Source: Firmicutes bacterium UBA4845 (GTDB lineage: Bacteria; Bacillota; Clostridia; Tissierellales; Sedimentibacteraceae). From it: a stretch of DNA of 11,822 bases. Within the stretch, counting starts at the first letter, position 1. Each line of letters opens with the position of its first letter. The notes beneath the pieces were generated by a model. That model did not search any database. It was not told the DNA's origin and saw nothing but the letters and a program-made list of their open reading frames with translations. Below are positions 6,501-11,822 of the stretch, in pieces. The position numbers and the translations under genes were made by a program. The stretch is taken from positions 1 through 11,822 of the forward strand of contig DHER01000045.1 of NCBI GenBank assembly GCA_002399975.1. The letters run 5' to 3'.

Positions 6501-8267
6501 AGCAGTAAAAGGAGCATATTTAACTTCCACCTCTCCCTGAAGTCGATAGGGGGTATCAAGTAGCTCATACATAAACTGTTCAATATATTCCTTGTCAATC
6601 CAAGTAGCACCAAGGCGGACATCTATTTCAGAGGCATCTAAGTCCTTTGGCTGTGCAGCCTCTAAAGCCTCTACATTGGGTCTAAATATATCTGATGATT
6701 GTGCCGCTAACTTTGCAGTATGGAGTTTTTCCCTGACATTACCAGAAAGGTATTCATCTGCTGTAACATAATTTATAGGACTGTGGCTGTCAAGGAGAGT
6801 TGGCAGAGGAAAGATAACACCTCTTAAATCATTGGCAAGCTGTTCTTCAGTAAGTCCTGTGAGCTTACCCATATATTCCATATTTACCTTTGCCTTTTCA
6901 GCTATGGATAGTGCCAATGCTTCACTTGCAGTATCTACGGAATGGACTGTTACACGTTTTTTAATGGTACGTTTAGTGAACATATCTGCTTTGGCTTTTA
7001 AGTTGCCGTTTTCGTCCACATCTTCAAGGGAGCAAAGGAGATAGTAGGAGTTGTCATCACTAAAGGCAAGGCTATTCCCACGGCTGTTAATCAATCCATA
7101 TTTTGCAGTAAAGCTGTCATAAAGACGATTTAAGGTTTCTTGTTCTTCTTTAATGGTTTCTTCACTATAATCCTCAAGTTGATAGTGGATAAGATTATCT
7201 ACACACTTTCTAAGCTCTACCATTCCTGCAATACGTTCCTTAGCTGTTTGGTTAATATTAGGCTTTACCATACGGGAGTTTTCACGGTAATACACCTCAC
7301 CGTCTACAAGAGTATAGGAGAAGTTCTTTACCGTAAGGTCAGCTGGAATAGAAATATCAGTACCTACTTCCATATCAAGTATCTCTATTTCAGATATACT
7401 TCCCTCAATATTTTGAATAGCGGCTTTTAGTTGTTCTGCAAGATTGGTATCAGGAATAGGGGTACAAGTGCTTTCCATTCCAAACTGGCCGCTTTTCATC
7501 TCCATTGTTCCTAAAATCATTTCAGGGTGGTTGACAAAATAACTGTTTAGGTCTATACCTTCCTCATTGGTGTCAAGATATATCCAATCCCTATCTACAT
7601 CTATGGGTCTGTCACGCTTTTGCAGAAATATAATATCGCTTGTAACCTCTGTTCCTGCATTTTTTAAAAAGGCATTGTTAGGAAGCCTGATTGCACCAAG
7701 TAATTCAGCCCTTTGTGCAAGGTAGCGACGGACATCAGGACTTTGCTTATCCATTGTTCCCTTTGAAGTAATAAAGGCAACTAGGCCTCCAGGGCGGACT
7801 TTATCTAAGGTCTTTGCAAAGAAATGGTCATGAATAAGGAAGTTAAGATTATCATACTTTTTCTCACTTAATTTATAATTTCCAAAGGGTACATTGCTAA
7901 TAGCAAGGTCAAAAAAACTGTCGGGTAGTTCTGTTTTCTCAAAGCCTGTAATGGATATATCAGCATTAGGATAAAGCTGTTTTGCAATTCTTCCTGTAAT
8001 ACTGTCTAATTCAATACCGTATAGATTGGATTTTTGCATACTGTCAGGGAGCATACCAAAAAAATGTCCCGTTCCGCAGGCTGGCTCTAAGATATTTCCT
8101 GTAGTAAACCCCATACGTTCCACTACGTCATAAATGGCTTTAATAACCGCAGGGCTTGTATAATGGGCATTTAAGGTTGATGCCCTTGCCATGCTATACT
8201 CATCTTCAGACAGCAGGGATTTTAATTGTGTGATACTCATTGCTAAAGCTACTATTATCCTTGTCAA
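3501..8267 (-). CDS. N6-methylase-like plus SNF2 helicase, C-terminal part of the giant element protein (split by frameshift)
   Basis: The open frame has 1588 codons. Residues 33-230 form an adenine-methylase-like domain with NAHYTSP, motif I EPACGTGHFFG (61-71) and a motif IV variant SNVPFGNY (124-131). Residues 710-1300 form an SNF2/superfamily 2 helicase: LRPHQVNAI, Walker A AHEVGAGKT (732-740), DEAH box YVDEAHNYKN (895-904), ATGTPVSNS (947-955), GSTAKCGAGTNIQ (1228-1240) and RAGRIERQGN (1261-1270). The tail is charged and helical. ATP-driven remodelling or translocation of transferred DNA is likely. The first in-frame start is TTG at 8267, overlapping the stop of the upstream frame (TTGA); ATG at 8240 is another. 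True homology begins only at about residue 13, because two one-base insertions separate this half from the 8264-10984 half. Without them this would be one protein of about 2,500 residues. The ribosome binding site before TTG or ATG is weak. Confidence 0.88.
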   Translation of the reverse strand: MTRIIVALAMSITQLKSLLSEDEYSMARASTLNAHYTSPAVIKAIYDVVERMGFTTGNILEPACGTGHFFGMLPDSMQKSNLYGIELDSITGRIAKQLYPNADISITGFEKTELPDSFFDLAISNVPFGNYKLSEKKYDNLNFLIHDHFFAKTLDKVRPGGLVAFITSKGTMDKQSPDVRRYLAQRAELLGAIRLPNNAFLKNAGTEVTSDIIFLQKRDRPIDVDRDWIYLDTNEEGIDLNSYFVNHPEMILGTMEMKSGQFGMESTCTPIPDTNLAEQLKAAIQNIEGSISEIEILDMEVGTDISIPADLTVKNFSYTLVDGEVYYRENSRMVKPNINQTAKERIAGMVELRKCVDNLIHYQLEDYSEETIKEEQETLNRLYDSFTAKYGLINSRGNSLAFSDDNSYYLLCSLEDVDENGNLKAKADMFTKRTIKKRVTVHSVDTASEALALSIAEKAKVNMEYMGKLTGLTEEQLANDLRGVIFPLPTLLDSHSPINYVTADEYLSGNVREKLHTAKLAAQSSDIFRPNVEALEAAQPKDLDASEIDVRLGATWIDKEYIEQFMYELLDTPYRLQGEVEVKYAPFTAEWNITNKNAVGYNNVAAYVTYGTDRANAYRILEDSLNLRDVRIYDTITDADGKEKRVLNKDATTLAQQKQQAIKDEFQDWIWKDADRRQTLVKKYNEKFNSIRPREYDGKHINFVGINPEITLRPHQVNAIAHILYGDNTLLAHEVGAGKTFEMVAAAMESKRLGLCQKPLFAVPNHLTEQWASEFLRLYPAVNILVATKKDFETKNRKKFCARIATGDYDAVIIGHSQFERIPMSLERQERLLREQIDEILEGIEEVKASGGERFTVKQLERTKKGLEQRLDKLQSQERKDDVVTFEQLGVDRLYVDEAHNYKNLFLYTKMRNVAGVSTTDAQKSSDMFMKCRYMDELTGGKGIVFATGTPVSNSMTELYTMMRYLQYNTLQRNGLVHFDSWASTFGETVTAIELAPEGTGYRARTRFSKFFNLPELMAMFKEVADIKTADQLNLPIPKANYHTIAVKPTEIQEEMVQNLSDRAADVHANKVDPSVDNMLKITSDGRKLGLDQRIVNPLLPDDENSKVNACINNIYNIWDKGSAEKLTQLVFCDISTPKGRKAQEQRVAEAGYKTINGIELYALEDGLTQEEANYTATFNVYDDIRDKLVAKGVPDHEVAFIHEANTEVRKKELFAKVRSGDVRVLIGSTAKCGAGTNIQDRLVALHDLDCPWRPGDLTQRAGRIERQGNMNDEVDIFRYVTESTFDAYLWQTVENKQKFISQIMTSKSPVRSCEDVDEAALSYAEIKALCAGNPKIKEKMDLDIDVAKLKLLKANHQSNQYRLEDNLLKYFPENIEKNKGFIKGFEQDLKTISENIPAEGEFLPMFIKGNTFTDKDKAGVALLETCKEVRGKEPMEIGSYRGFTMYLSYDGFFNEFQLNLKGAMSHAVKLGKDARGNLIRIDNAIANMPNRLKAVTEQLDNLYKQQEAAKSEIGKPFPQEQELKDKISRLTVLDTELNMGVGVSVSQEQNDREVSKEERHSVLDSLKQPSQVGREHKEKQGKHLEVR

Positions 8268-8415
8268 AAACTTCGGATAAACCGCCCCACCCTACATAAT
8301 GAGATAGGATTTGTTGTTCCTCTTTTGTGGCAGGACGGCGTTCCCTTTCTACGGTCTGTAAGGTGATAATGGCAGCTATATTTCCTGCAAACTTTCTCAC
8401 GCTTACTTCCTTCAC
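8206..8415 (-). pseudogene. Middle-frame fragment of the giant ArdC/methylase/SNF2 gene between two frameshifts
   Basis: Between the N- and C-terminal halves the conserved stretch KFAGNIAAI, then SHYVGWGGLSEVFDKD, is encoded in a third frame. Joining the frames restores a normal sequence: ...GEGSKREK, skip G at 8392, FAGN...SNEY, skip C at 8232, TQLKSLLSEDEYS. Each break is one extra base, 160 bp apart. The YVGWGGL segment is highly conserved in the family and belongs just before the methylase domain, so neither half carries it as written. This may be decay of the gene or errors in the sequence. Confidence 0.8.
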
Positions 8416-10984
8416 CTAAATGCTCATCAGTAATACGAAATTTTTCAGCTTTTTCTTGAGATATTTCTAATTGAGGATAAAGTACTAAAAGTTGTAAGAA
8501 ACTTTCCCTGCTTTCTGCCCTTAATATGGGATATAGCAAAGATGGATCACGCAGAGTAACATGATAATCCGTGATTTCTTCAATTAAAAAAGGCGTACCG
8601 TTTTCAAGATATACGGTATCGCCATTGCTATAAGGAATAGTTTCTTCTATAATTTCTTGAGTTGTTTCTTCTTGTTTTAATCCTTCCTCTGGATTTAGTA
8701 TAGGGATAGTAGCAGAATCAATAGGTTGTTCTATAGGCTCTATTACATCAGATACAGGTGATGTTTCTATAATTCCAGCCTTTTCTCGTTGTAGTTCTTC
8801 AAACCCTTCTTTTTCTTCGGCAGTCATATAGCGGTCATTGGTAATGAGATGGTCAATTCGTTTGGCAACTTTACTCCAATTTAAGAGTAGTTTATCATCA
8901 CTTTCCCTACGGCTGTATAAAATTCCTTTTGCATCATGCATTTGATTGCTGTTATCTGCTCCTGAAAGGGCATGACTTCTGCCTCCTGTACCATATTCCT
9001 TTTTCAGAAAATCTTCTTTTTCTTTTGGAGTGTGAGGTTGTGTAAAGTATTCATAAATTCGGTATTTACCGTTTTGAACTCCACTTCCTCCTGCAAGTTC
9101 CTTATCTACCTCGTCCTGTGTAATGAACATCTTAAAGTCTGTAATATTCTCGATTTGAGCTGTAAATTTTCGTTTTGGCAGTCCTAAATCCATAAAATCA
9201 GAAAGTAATTTTTGTGGCTTATGAAAGTGAAAACGCAATAGTTCTCTATCTTTATCGTAAACAGTAGTAAAACGCTGTAATCCATTAATGAGATTTTCAA
9301 CTCCCTGTGGATCACTTAATAATTTTGCAATATGGCTGGTGGAGTTTGGGAAACCCCCATTAAAAAGTTCCCCATCAAAGAATTGCTCCTTTGCCTTATC
9401 TGAAAAATCCTGATGAAGATACCAAAGTGTTTCTGCAAGTTGTTGTCTTTCAAAACTCTCTATATATTCTAAAATATCCTGTGATACAAACTGTCCTTCA
9501 TTTAGAAGTTCCTCAATCCTTCCTGCCACATCATTCCATTCAATCACTTGTTTTGAACGGGCATATAAGGCAGTTTCTCCCTTAGCAATATGGATACCTT
9601 CTTTGTTAAACCATAGGGATATTTTTTCTTCATCAATATATAATCCTTTGCCGCCTTCTTTGTATTCCGTCTGCAAAAAAGCAGCCTTTTCTTCTATTGA
9701 TTTCTCTTTTTGATAAAATGACACGATTCTAAATAAGCTGTTATCACTATTGCTTCCCAGTCTTAAAATACAGTCAATCATCTCTTGGGGCATAGAAAAA
9801 ACGGAGTGACGCAAAGGCTTATCAACCTTTAAGTTCTCCGTTATTCTTTGTATCTGTTCTTGTTCTGTAGGGAAAAGACTTAATTGTATATAAGCTCCGT
9901 CAGTATGATTTCCTCCGCTTGTGCTTTCAGATTGTTCATGTAACCTACCCATTCCATCTGCTTCTGTCTCTTGTTGGGTGCTGGCTGAACTTTCTGCAAG
10001 TCCTCCATTATCTGTGTTAATCTCCTGTTGGCTGTTTGGTCTATCTCCAACAGATGGGGAAACAGCTTCTCGCTCAACAACAGGGAATTGAATAGGGGGG
10101 TTCGATGTTCCTGAAGATATTTCTTTCTCATTCTCCCGTATTTTCCGAGAGGCTGTTCTGGCTGTGTCAATGTCAGGTCGGGTATCAGATAATCCCCGTT
10201 CCTCACGCAAGTGATTTCGTTCATATTCATTTCTCCTTTCACGCTCTATTTTGACTATGGTAATTGCAATTTGCCTAAATACCTGTTCAGACTGTTCACT
10301 AACTGCCGTACCTAATAGTGTAACAGTATCTTGGGTGTTAAAATCAAATATACTTAAAAAGTCCTCATGCTCAAAAAATTCATTTGGATTTAGTCCACAT
10401 CTTTTCATAAGGGTATATGCAATGCTGACAGTAGCTGCATTTTCAAAAGCCACTTTAATATTGTCCTCATCATAGTCCTCTAAAAAGCTATTTTCTATGA
10501 GGTAGGGTATATCTCCTTTATGATTATCATAATACTCCTTTGCTAAATCCTGTGCAATGTTATAAAAGCCATCGGAAAGATTGTTTCCCTCTATACCATA
10601 TTTATCTGCTAACATATCTAATATCGGTTGTTTATGATGCTCCTGCATATCCCAAAGATAAGGGAGGCGGGAATTTTCCCTGCCACCTGTATCGGAAACA
10701 TCAAAGACATACCGTATCTTAGGAGTGTCCCCTGTCGGGTCAATTAGAGCAATTCCCTTTGATCCACGACGAACATATCGGTTCATTTTGTTATTCCACA
10801 ATTCATATTCTGCACAAGCCGTAGCATCAGGGCGCTGTGCATAAATCATGAACTGTTCATAATATGGATATTTGTAAAGCCGTCCCATAGTAGCGAGAAA
10901 ACCCGTCCATTCTGTAAAACTTCCTGTAAGTCTCTTGGCGGTATTTTCTGCCAACTGTGCAAAGGCTTGCAATTTATTCGGCAT
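8264..10984 (-). CDS. ArdC-like N-terminal part of the giant conjugative-element DNA-processing protein
   Basis: 906 codons are open, but only the first 864 or so are genuine; the last 42 (from VCRKYSCH) are out of frame after an extra G at 8392. Residues 15-115 resemble the ArdC/LtrC N-terminal domain (YYEQFMIYAQRPDATACAEY, then a VRRGSKGIALI block at 71-81), linked to ssDNA binding and antirestriction. Residues 254-369 are a low-complexity Ser/Glu/Arg linker that overlaps tnpV in another frame. Two related modules follow at about 423-500 and 646-722 (each EKxxFLxxEY...GG...KGI...W..VAxRI..L). A segment at 785-835 (NGDTVYLENGTPFLIEEI) looks like a small beta domain. The start is ATG at 10984 with AAGGAGG 6 nt upstream. 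A terminator-like hairpin lies 32 nt before it. It should be fused to the methylase-helicase half. Confidence 0.87.
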   Translation of the reverse strand: MPNKLQAFAQLAENTAKRLTGSFTEWTGFLATMGRLYKYPYYEQFMIYAQRPDATACAEYELWNNKMNRYVRRGSKGIALIDPTGDTPKIRYVFDVSDTGGRENSRLPYLWDMQEHHKQPILDMLADKYGIEGNNLSDGFYNIAQDLAKEYYDNHKGDIPYLIENSFLEDYDEDNIKVAFENAATVSIAYTLMKRCGLNPNEFFEHEDFLSIFDFNTQDTVTLLGTAVSEQSEQVFRQIAITIVKIERERRNEYERNHLREERGLSDTRPDIDTARTASRKIRENEKEISSGTSNPPIQFPVVEREAVSPSVGDRPNSQQEINTDNGGLAESSASTQQETEADGMGRLHEQSESTSGGNHTDGAYIQLSLFPTEQEQIQRITENLKVDKPLRHSVFSMPQEMIDCILRLGSNSDNSLFRIVSFYQKEKSIEEKAAFLQTEYKEGGKGLYIDEEKISLWFNKEGIHIAKGETALYARSKQVIEWNDVAGRIEELLNEGQFVSQDILEYIESFERQQLAETLWYLHQDFSDKAKEQFFDGELFNGGFPNSTSHIAKLLSDPQGVENLINGLQRFTTVYDKDRELLRFHFHKPQKLLSDFMDLGLPKRKFTAQIENITDFKMFITQDEVDKELAGGSGVQNGKYRIYEYFTQPHTPKEKEDFLKKEYGTGGRSHALSGADNSNQMHDAKGILYSRRESDDKLLLNWSKVAKRIDHLITNDRYMTAEEKEGFEELQREKAGIIETSPVSDVIEPIEQPIDSATIPILNPEEGLKQEETTQEIIEETIPYSNGDTVYLENGTPFLIEEITDYHVTLRDPSLLYPILRAESRESFLQLLVLYPQLEISQEKAEKFRITDEHLGEGSKREKVCRKYSCHYHLTDRRKGTPSCHKRGTTNPISLCRVGRFIRSF
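9880..10224 (-). CDS. tnpV: TnpV family protein, encoded inside the linker of the ArdC-like gene in another frame
   Basis: The protein has 114 residues from the chosen ATG. It shows the TnpV family pattern as I know it: N-terminal NGDYLIPDL, then LGKYGRMRKKYLQEHR, FNSLLLSEKL, LLEIDQTANRRL, and a C-terminal MEWVGYMNNLKAQAEEIILT followed by ELIYN. The family is named after Tn4451-type elements; its function is not established. The start at 10224 is preferred over upstream GTG 10242 and ATG 10230 because AAAGGAG lies 8 nt upstream and relatives begin with a short M-x-I-T-x-x-x-GDYLIPDL head. The whole gene lies inside codons 254-369 of the ArdC-like protein on the same strand. That overlap explains why the linker there is low in complexity. 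All family blocks are intact with no stop, so it is probably a functional overprinted gene. Confidence 0.85.
   Translation of the reverse strand: MNEITCVRNGDYLIPDLTLTQPEQPLGKYGRMRKKYLQEHRTPLFNSLLLSEKLFPHLLEIDQTANRRLTQIMEDLQKVQPAPNKRQKQMEWVGYMNNLKAQAEEIILTELIYN
10233..10239 (-). promoter_or_regulatory. Internal Shine-Dalgarno for tnpV
   Basis: AAAGGAG on the minus strand stands 8 nt before the ATG at 10224. It lies inside the coding sequence of the ArdC-like protein, where it encodes part of ERRNEYERN. Its presence at the right distance supports real translation of the overlapping tnpV frame and decides its start. Confidence 0.7.
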
Positions 10985-11006
10985 ATTGTTCCTCCTTCAT
11001 TTTTTG

Positions 11007-11046
11007 CAAAACAAAAGGCAACTCCATCTAAAAAGATAGGGTTGCC
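11007..11046 (-). terminator. Strong terminator-like hairpin before the ArdC-like gene
   Basis: Two 12-nt arms (GGCAACTCCATC at 11017-11028 and GATAGGGTTGCC at 11035-11046) pair with one mismatch and one G-T pair around a 6-nt loop. On the minus strand the stem is followed by TTTTGTTTT. It would stop transcripts from the 11401-11799 gene, or act as an attenuator for the large gene whose ATG is only 32 nt further on. On the plus strand the tract after the stem is less T-rich. Confidence 0.75.
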
Positions 11047-11400
11047 TATAATGCTGTTTTATTTAATTTTTTATAGCCGCTATCAAAACATAAAGATTGT
11101 ACTTTGATTGAAACTAACAAATTGGTATTTGTCCTAATCTTTTTTTGCTGAGATTCGTTACATACTCTATAGTATAAGGTAATAATACTATTACTTTTTA
11201 AACAGGTGTCTTTTTCTTTCTACTTTTCCATAAATGTTTTCAGTCCATATCATCAGATAAATTTGCCATTATTTATAAAGTCTGCATGTTACTTCTTTTT
11301 ATATCTTTTCTCAGTACTTTTTCTGTTTACAACAAAAACATAAAAACTGCTGCTGAATGCTCGTATGCAAAGATTACTACTTTACCATGTGCATAACTAT
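11047..11400. other. AT-rich intergenic region of about 350 bp without a recognisable gene
   Basis: I see no convincing open frame on either strand. It contains small palindromes (11073-11083 and the pair at 11162-11194) and pyrimidine-rich stretches around 11200-11340 on the plus strand. No clear -35/-10 pair for the large gene was found. It probably holds regulatory DNA, or the scar where the upstream orphan gene was inserted. Confidence 0.5.
11162..11194. repeat. Tandem short palindromes, possible operator
   Basis: ATACT-ctat-AGTAT (11162-11175) is followed after 3 bp by GTAATA-atac-TATTAC (11179-11194). Two dyads of similar make-up side by side in non-coding DNA could bind a regulator. 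In DNA this AT-rich, chance palindromes are common, so the call is weak. Confidence 0.3.
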
Positions 11401-11799
11401 TCACATACAGCCCCCCATAGTAAGTATAACTTTTGCATGCTTATACCCCTTATTCTTGCTACTACATTCCATAACAATGAAATAATCACTATCATTCTCA
11501 TCCATTACAACAATACCTTGTGAATAATCAGTTTTCCAAAGTGGTTTTACACCATAATAGAGAGCTACAGCTTCATTTGTAGGATTTGGTGAATCTACAT
11601 TGAAACCATTTTCAAATAACCACGCATGATAATTCTTAAGTGCAGGAGGGGGCCCCATTATTTGAAATGACATCATCATCGCCATTTGAAATTCCATTTC
11701 TTCATTAAGATTAATCACATATTTTTCAATAGGATTAAGTTTATATCCATCGATTGAGGTTTCTGTTTCTAAACCCTCATTAAGTTTGATTTTTTTCAT
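11401..11799 (-). CDS. Unrecognised 132-residue protein ending in Gly-Gly-Cys-Met
   Basis: I do not recognise this protein. It has 132 residues, no signal peptide and no membrane segment. The N-terminal third is acidic and charged (MKKIKLNEGLETETSIDGYK), followed by a Met-rich stretch FQMAMMMSFQIMGPPP at 37-52. The middle has NYHAWLFENGFNVDSPNPT at 56-74, and the C-terminal part looks beta-rich (GIVVMDENDSDYFIVMEC, then KHAKVILTMGGCM). Cysteines occur only at 112 and 131. The start is ATG at 11799 with GGGGAAGA 3 nt upstream, a somewhat short spacing. It stands alone, separated from the large transfer gene by about 400 bp and a terminator, and is not a gene I expect at this place in Tn1549-like elements, so it may be cargo. 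The reading frame, ribosome binding site and ordinary composition support a real gene. Confidence 0.65.
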   Translation of the reverse strand: MKKIKLNEGLETETSIDGYKLNPIEKYVINLNEEMEFQMAMMMSFQIMGPPPALKNYHAWLFENGFNVDSPNPTNEAVALYYGVKPLWKTDYSQGIVVMDENDSDYFIVMECSSKNKGYKHAKVILTMGGCM

Positions 11800-11822
11800 A
11801 TATCTTCCCCTATTCTATCAAT

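Noticed and set aside
6404..6622. Minus-strand 72-codon frame overlapping the helicase gene, checked as a second overprinted gene like tnpV
   Set aside because: It has no recognisable family pattern and no Shine-Dalgarno that I could identify.
7140..7430. Plus-strand 96-codon frame inside the methylase-helicase gene
   Set aside because: It is antisense to a well-supported coding region and has a biased hydrophobic composition typical of shadow frames.
8226..8400. Programmed ribosomal frameshifting to join the two halves of the giant protein
   Set aside because: It would require two separate +1 shifts in 160 bp and no known +1 slippery stop context is seen; insertions or sequence errors are simpler.
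1..11822. CRISPR array, tRNA, rRNA, insertion sequence or group II intron
   Set aside because: No direct-repeat array, cloverleaf, transposase, reverse transcriptase or flanking terminal repeats were seen on reading both strands.

Overview
All genes in this window read on the minus strand. The content matches the mobilisation end of a Tn1549/CTn-type integrative conjugative element (ICE) from a low-GC Firmicute, most likely Clostridia or a related anaerobic lineage. Three things point there: the AT-rich DNA with strong AGGAGG ribosome binding sites, the gene set (ArdC-like/methylase/SNF2 giant protein, MobC, CD1845-type small membrane protein, MOBP-type relaxase), and the TnpV family protein. 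No integrase, type IV secretion gene or rRNA/tRNA lies inside the window, so only part of the element is seen.

Layout, read in the direction of transcription from high to low coordinates. (1) 11401-11799 is an unrecognised 132-aa orphan gene, followed by about 350 bp of AT-rich non-coding DNA that ends in a strong terminator-like hairpin (11017-11046). (2) 8264-10984 and 3501-8267 together make one very large DNA-processing protein of about 2,500 residues: ArdC-like N-terminus, low-complexity linker, duplicated module, N6-methylase-like domain, SNF2 helicase. It is broken by two single-base insertions near 8392 and 8232. (3) Inside the linker of that protein, in another frame of the same strand, lies an intact tnpV gene (9880-10224) with its own Shine-Dalgarno sequence. 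(4) mobC (3166-3501) starts on the stop codon of the helicase half. (5) A CD1845-family membrane protein (2782-3066) follows behind its own promoter. (6) A GC-rich island with two dyads (2673-2770) may hold a terminator and possibly the transfer origin. (7) A two-gene cassette (2528 to 1100) encodes a probable HEPN ribonuclease and a second HEPN-like helical protein, closed by a terminator (1064-1090). (8) The relaxase starts at 1036 with GTG and runs off the left edge.

Working together: MobC and the relaxase would form the relaxosome that nicks oriT and leads the strand into the recipient. The ArdC/methylase/helicase protein probably handles or protects the transferred DNA. The HEPN pair looks like defence or toxin cargo sitting between mobC and the relaxase gene. 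The most unusual points are the overprinted tnpV, the HEPN cassette, the double frameshift at the conserved WGGL region, and terminator-like hairpins placed directly before two core transfer genes with no room for a promoter.
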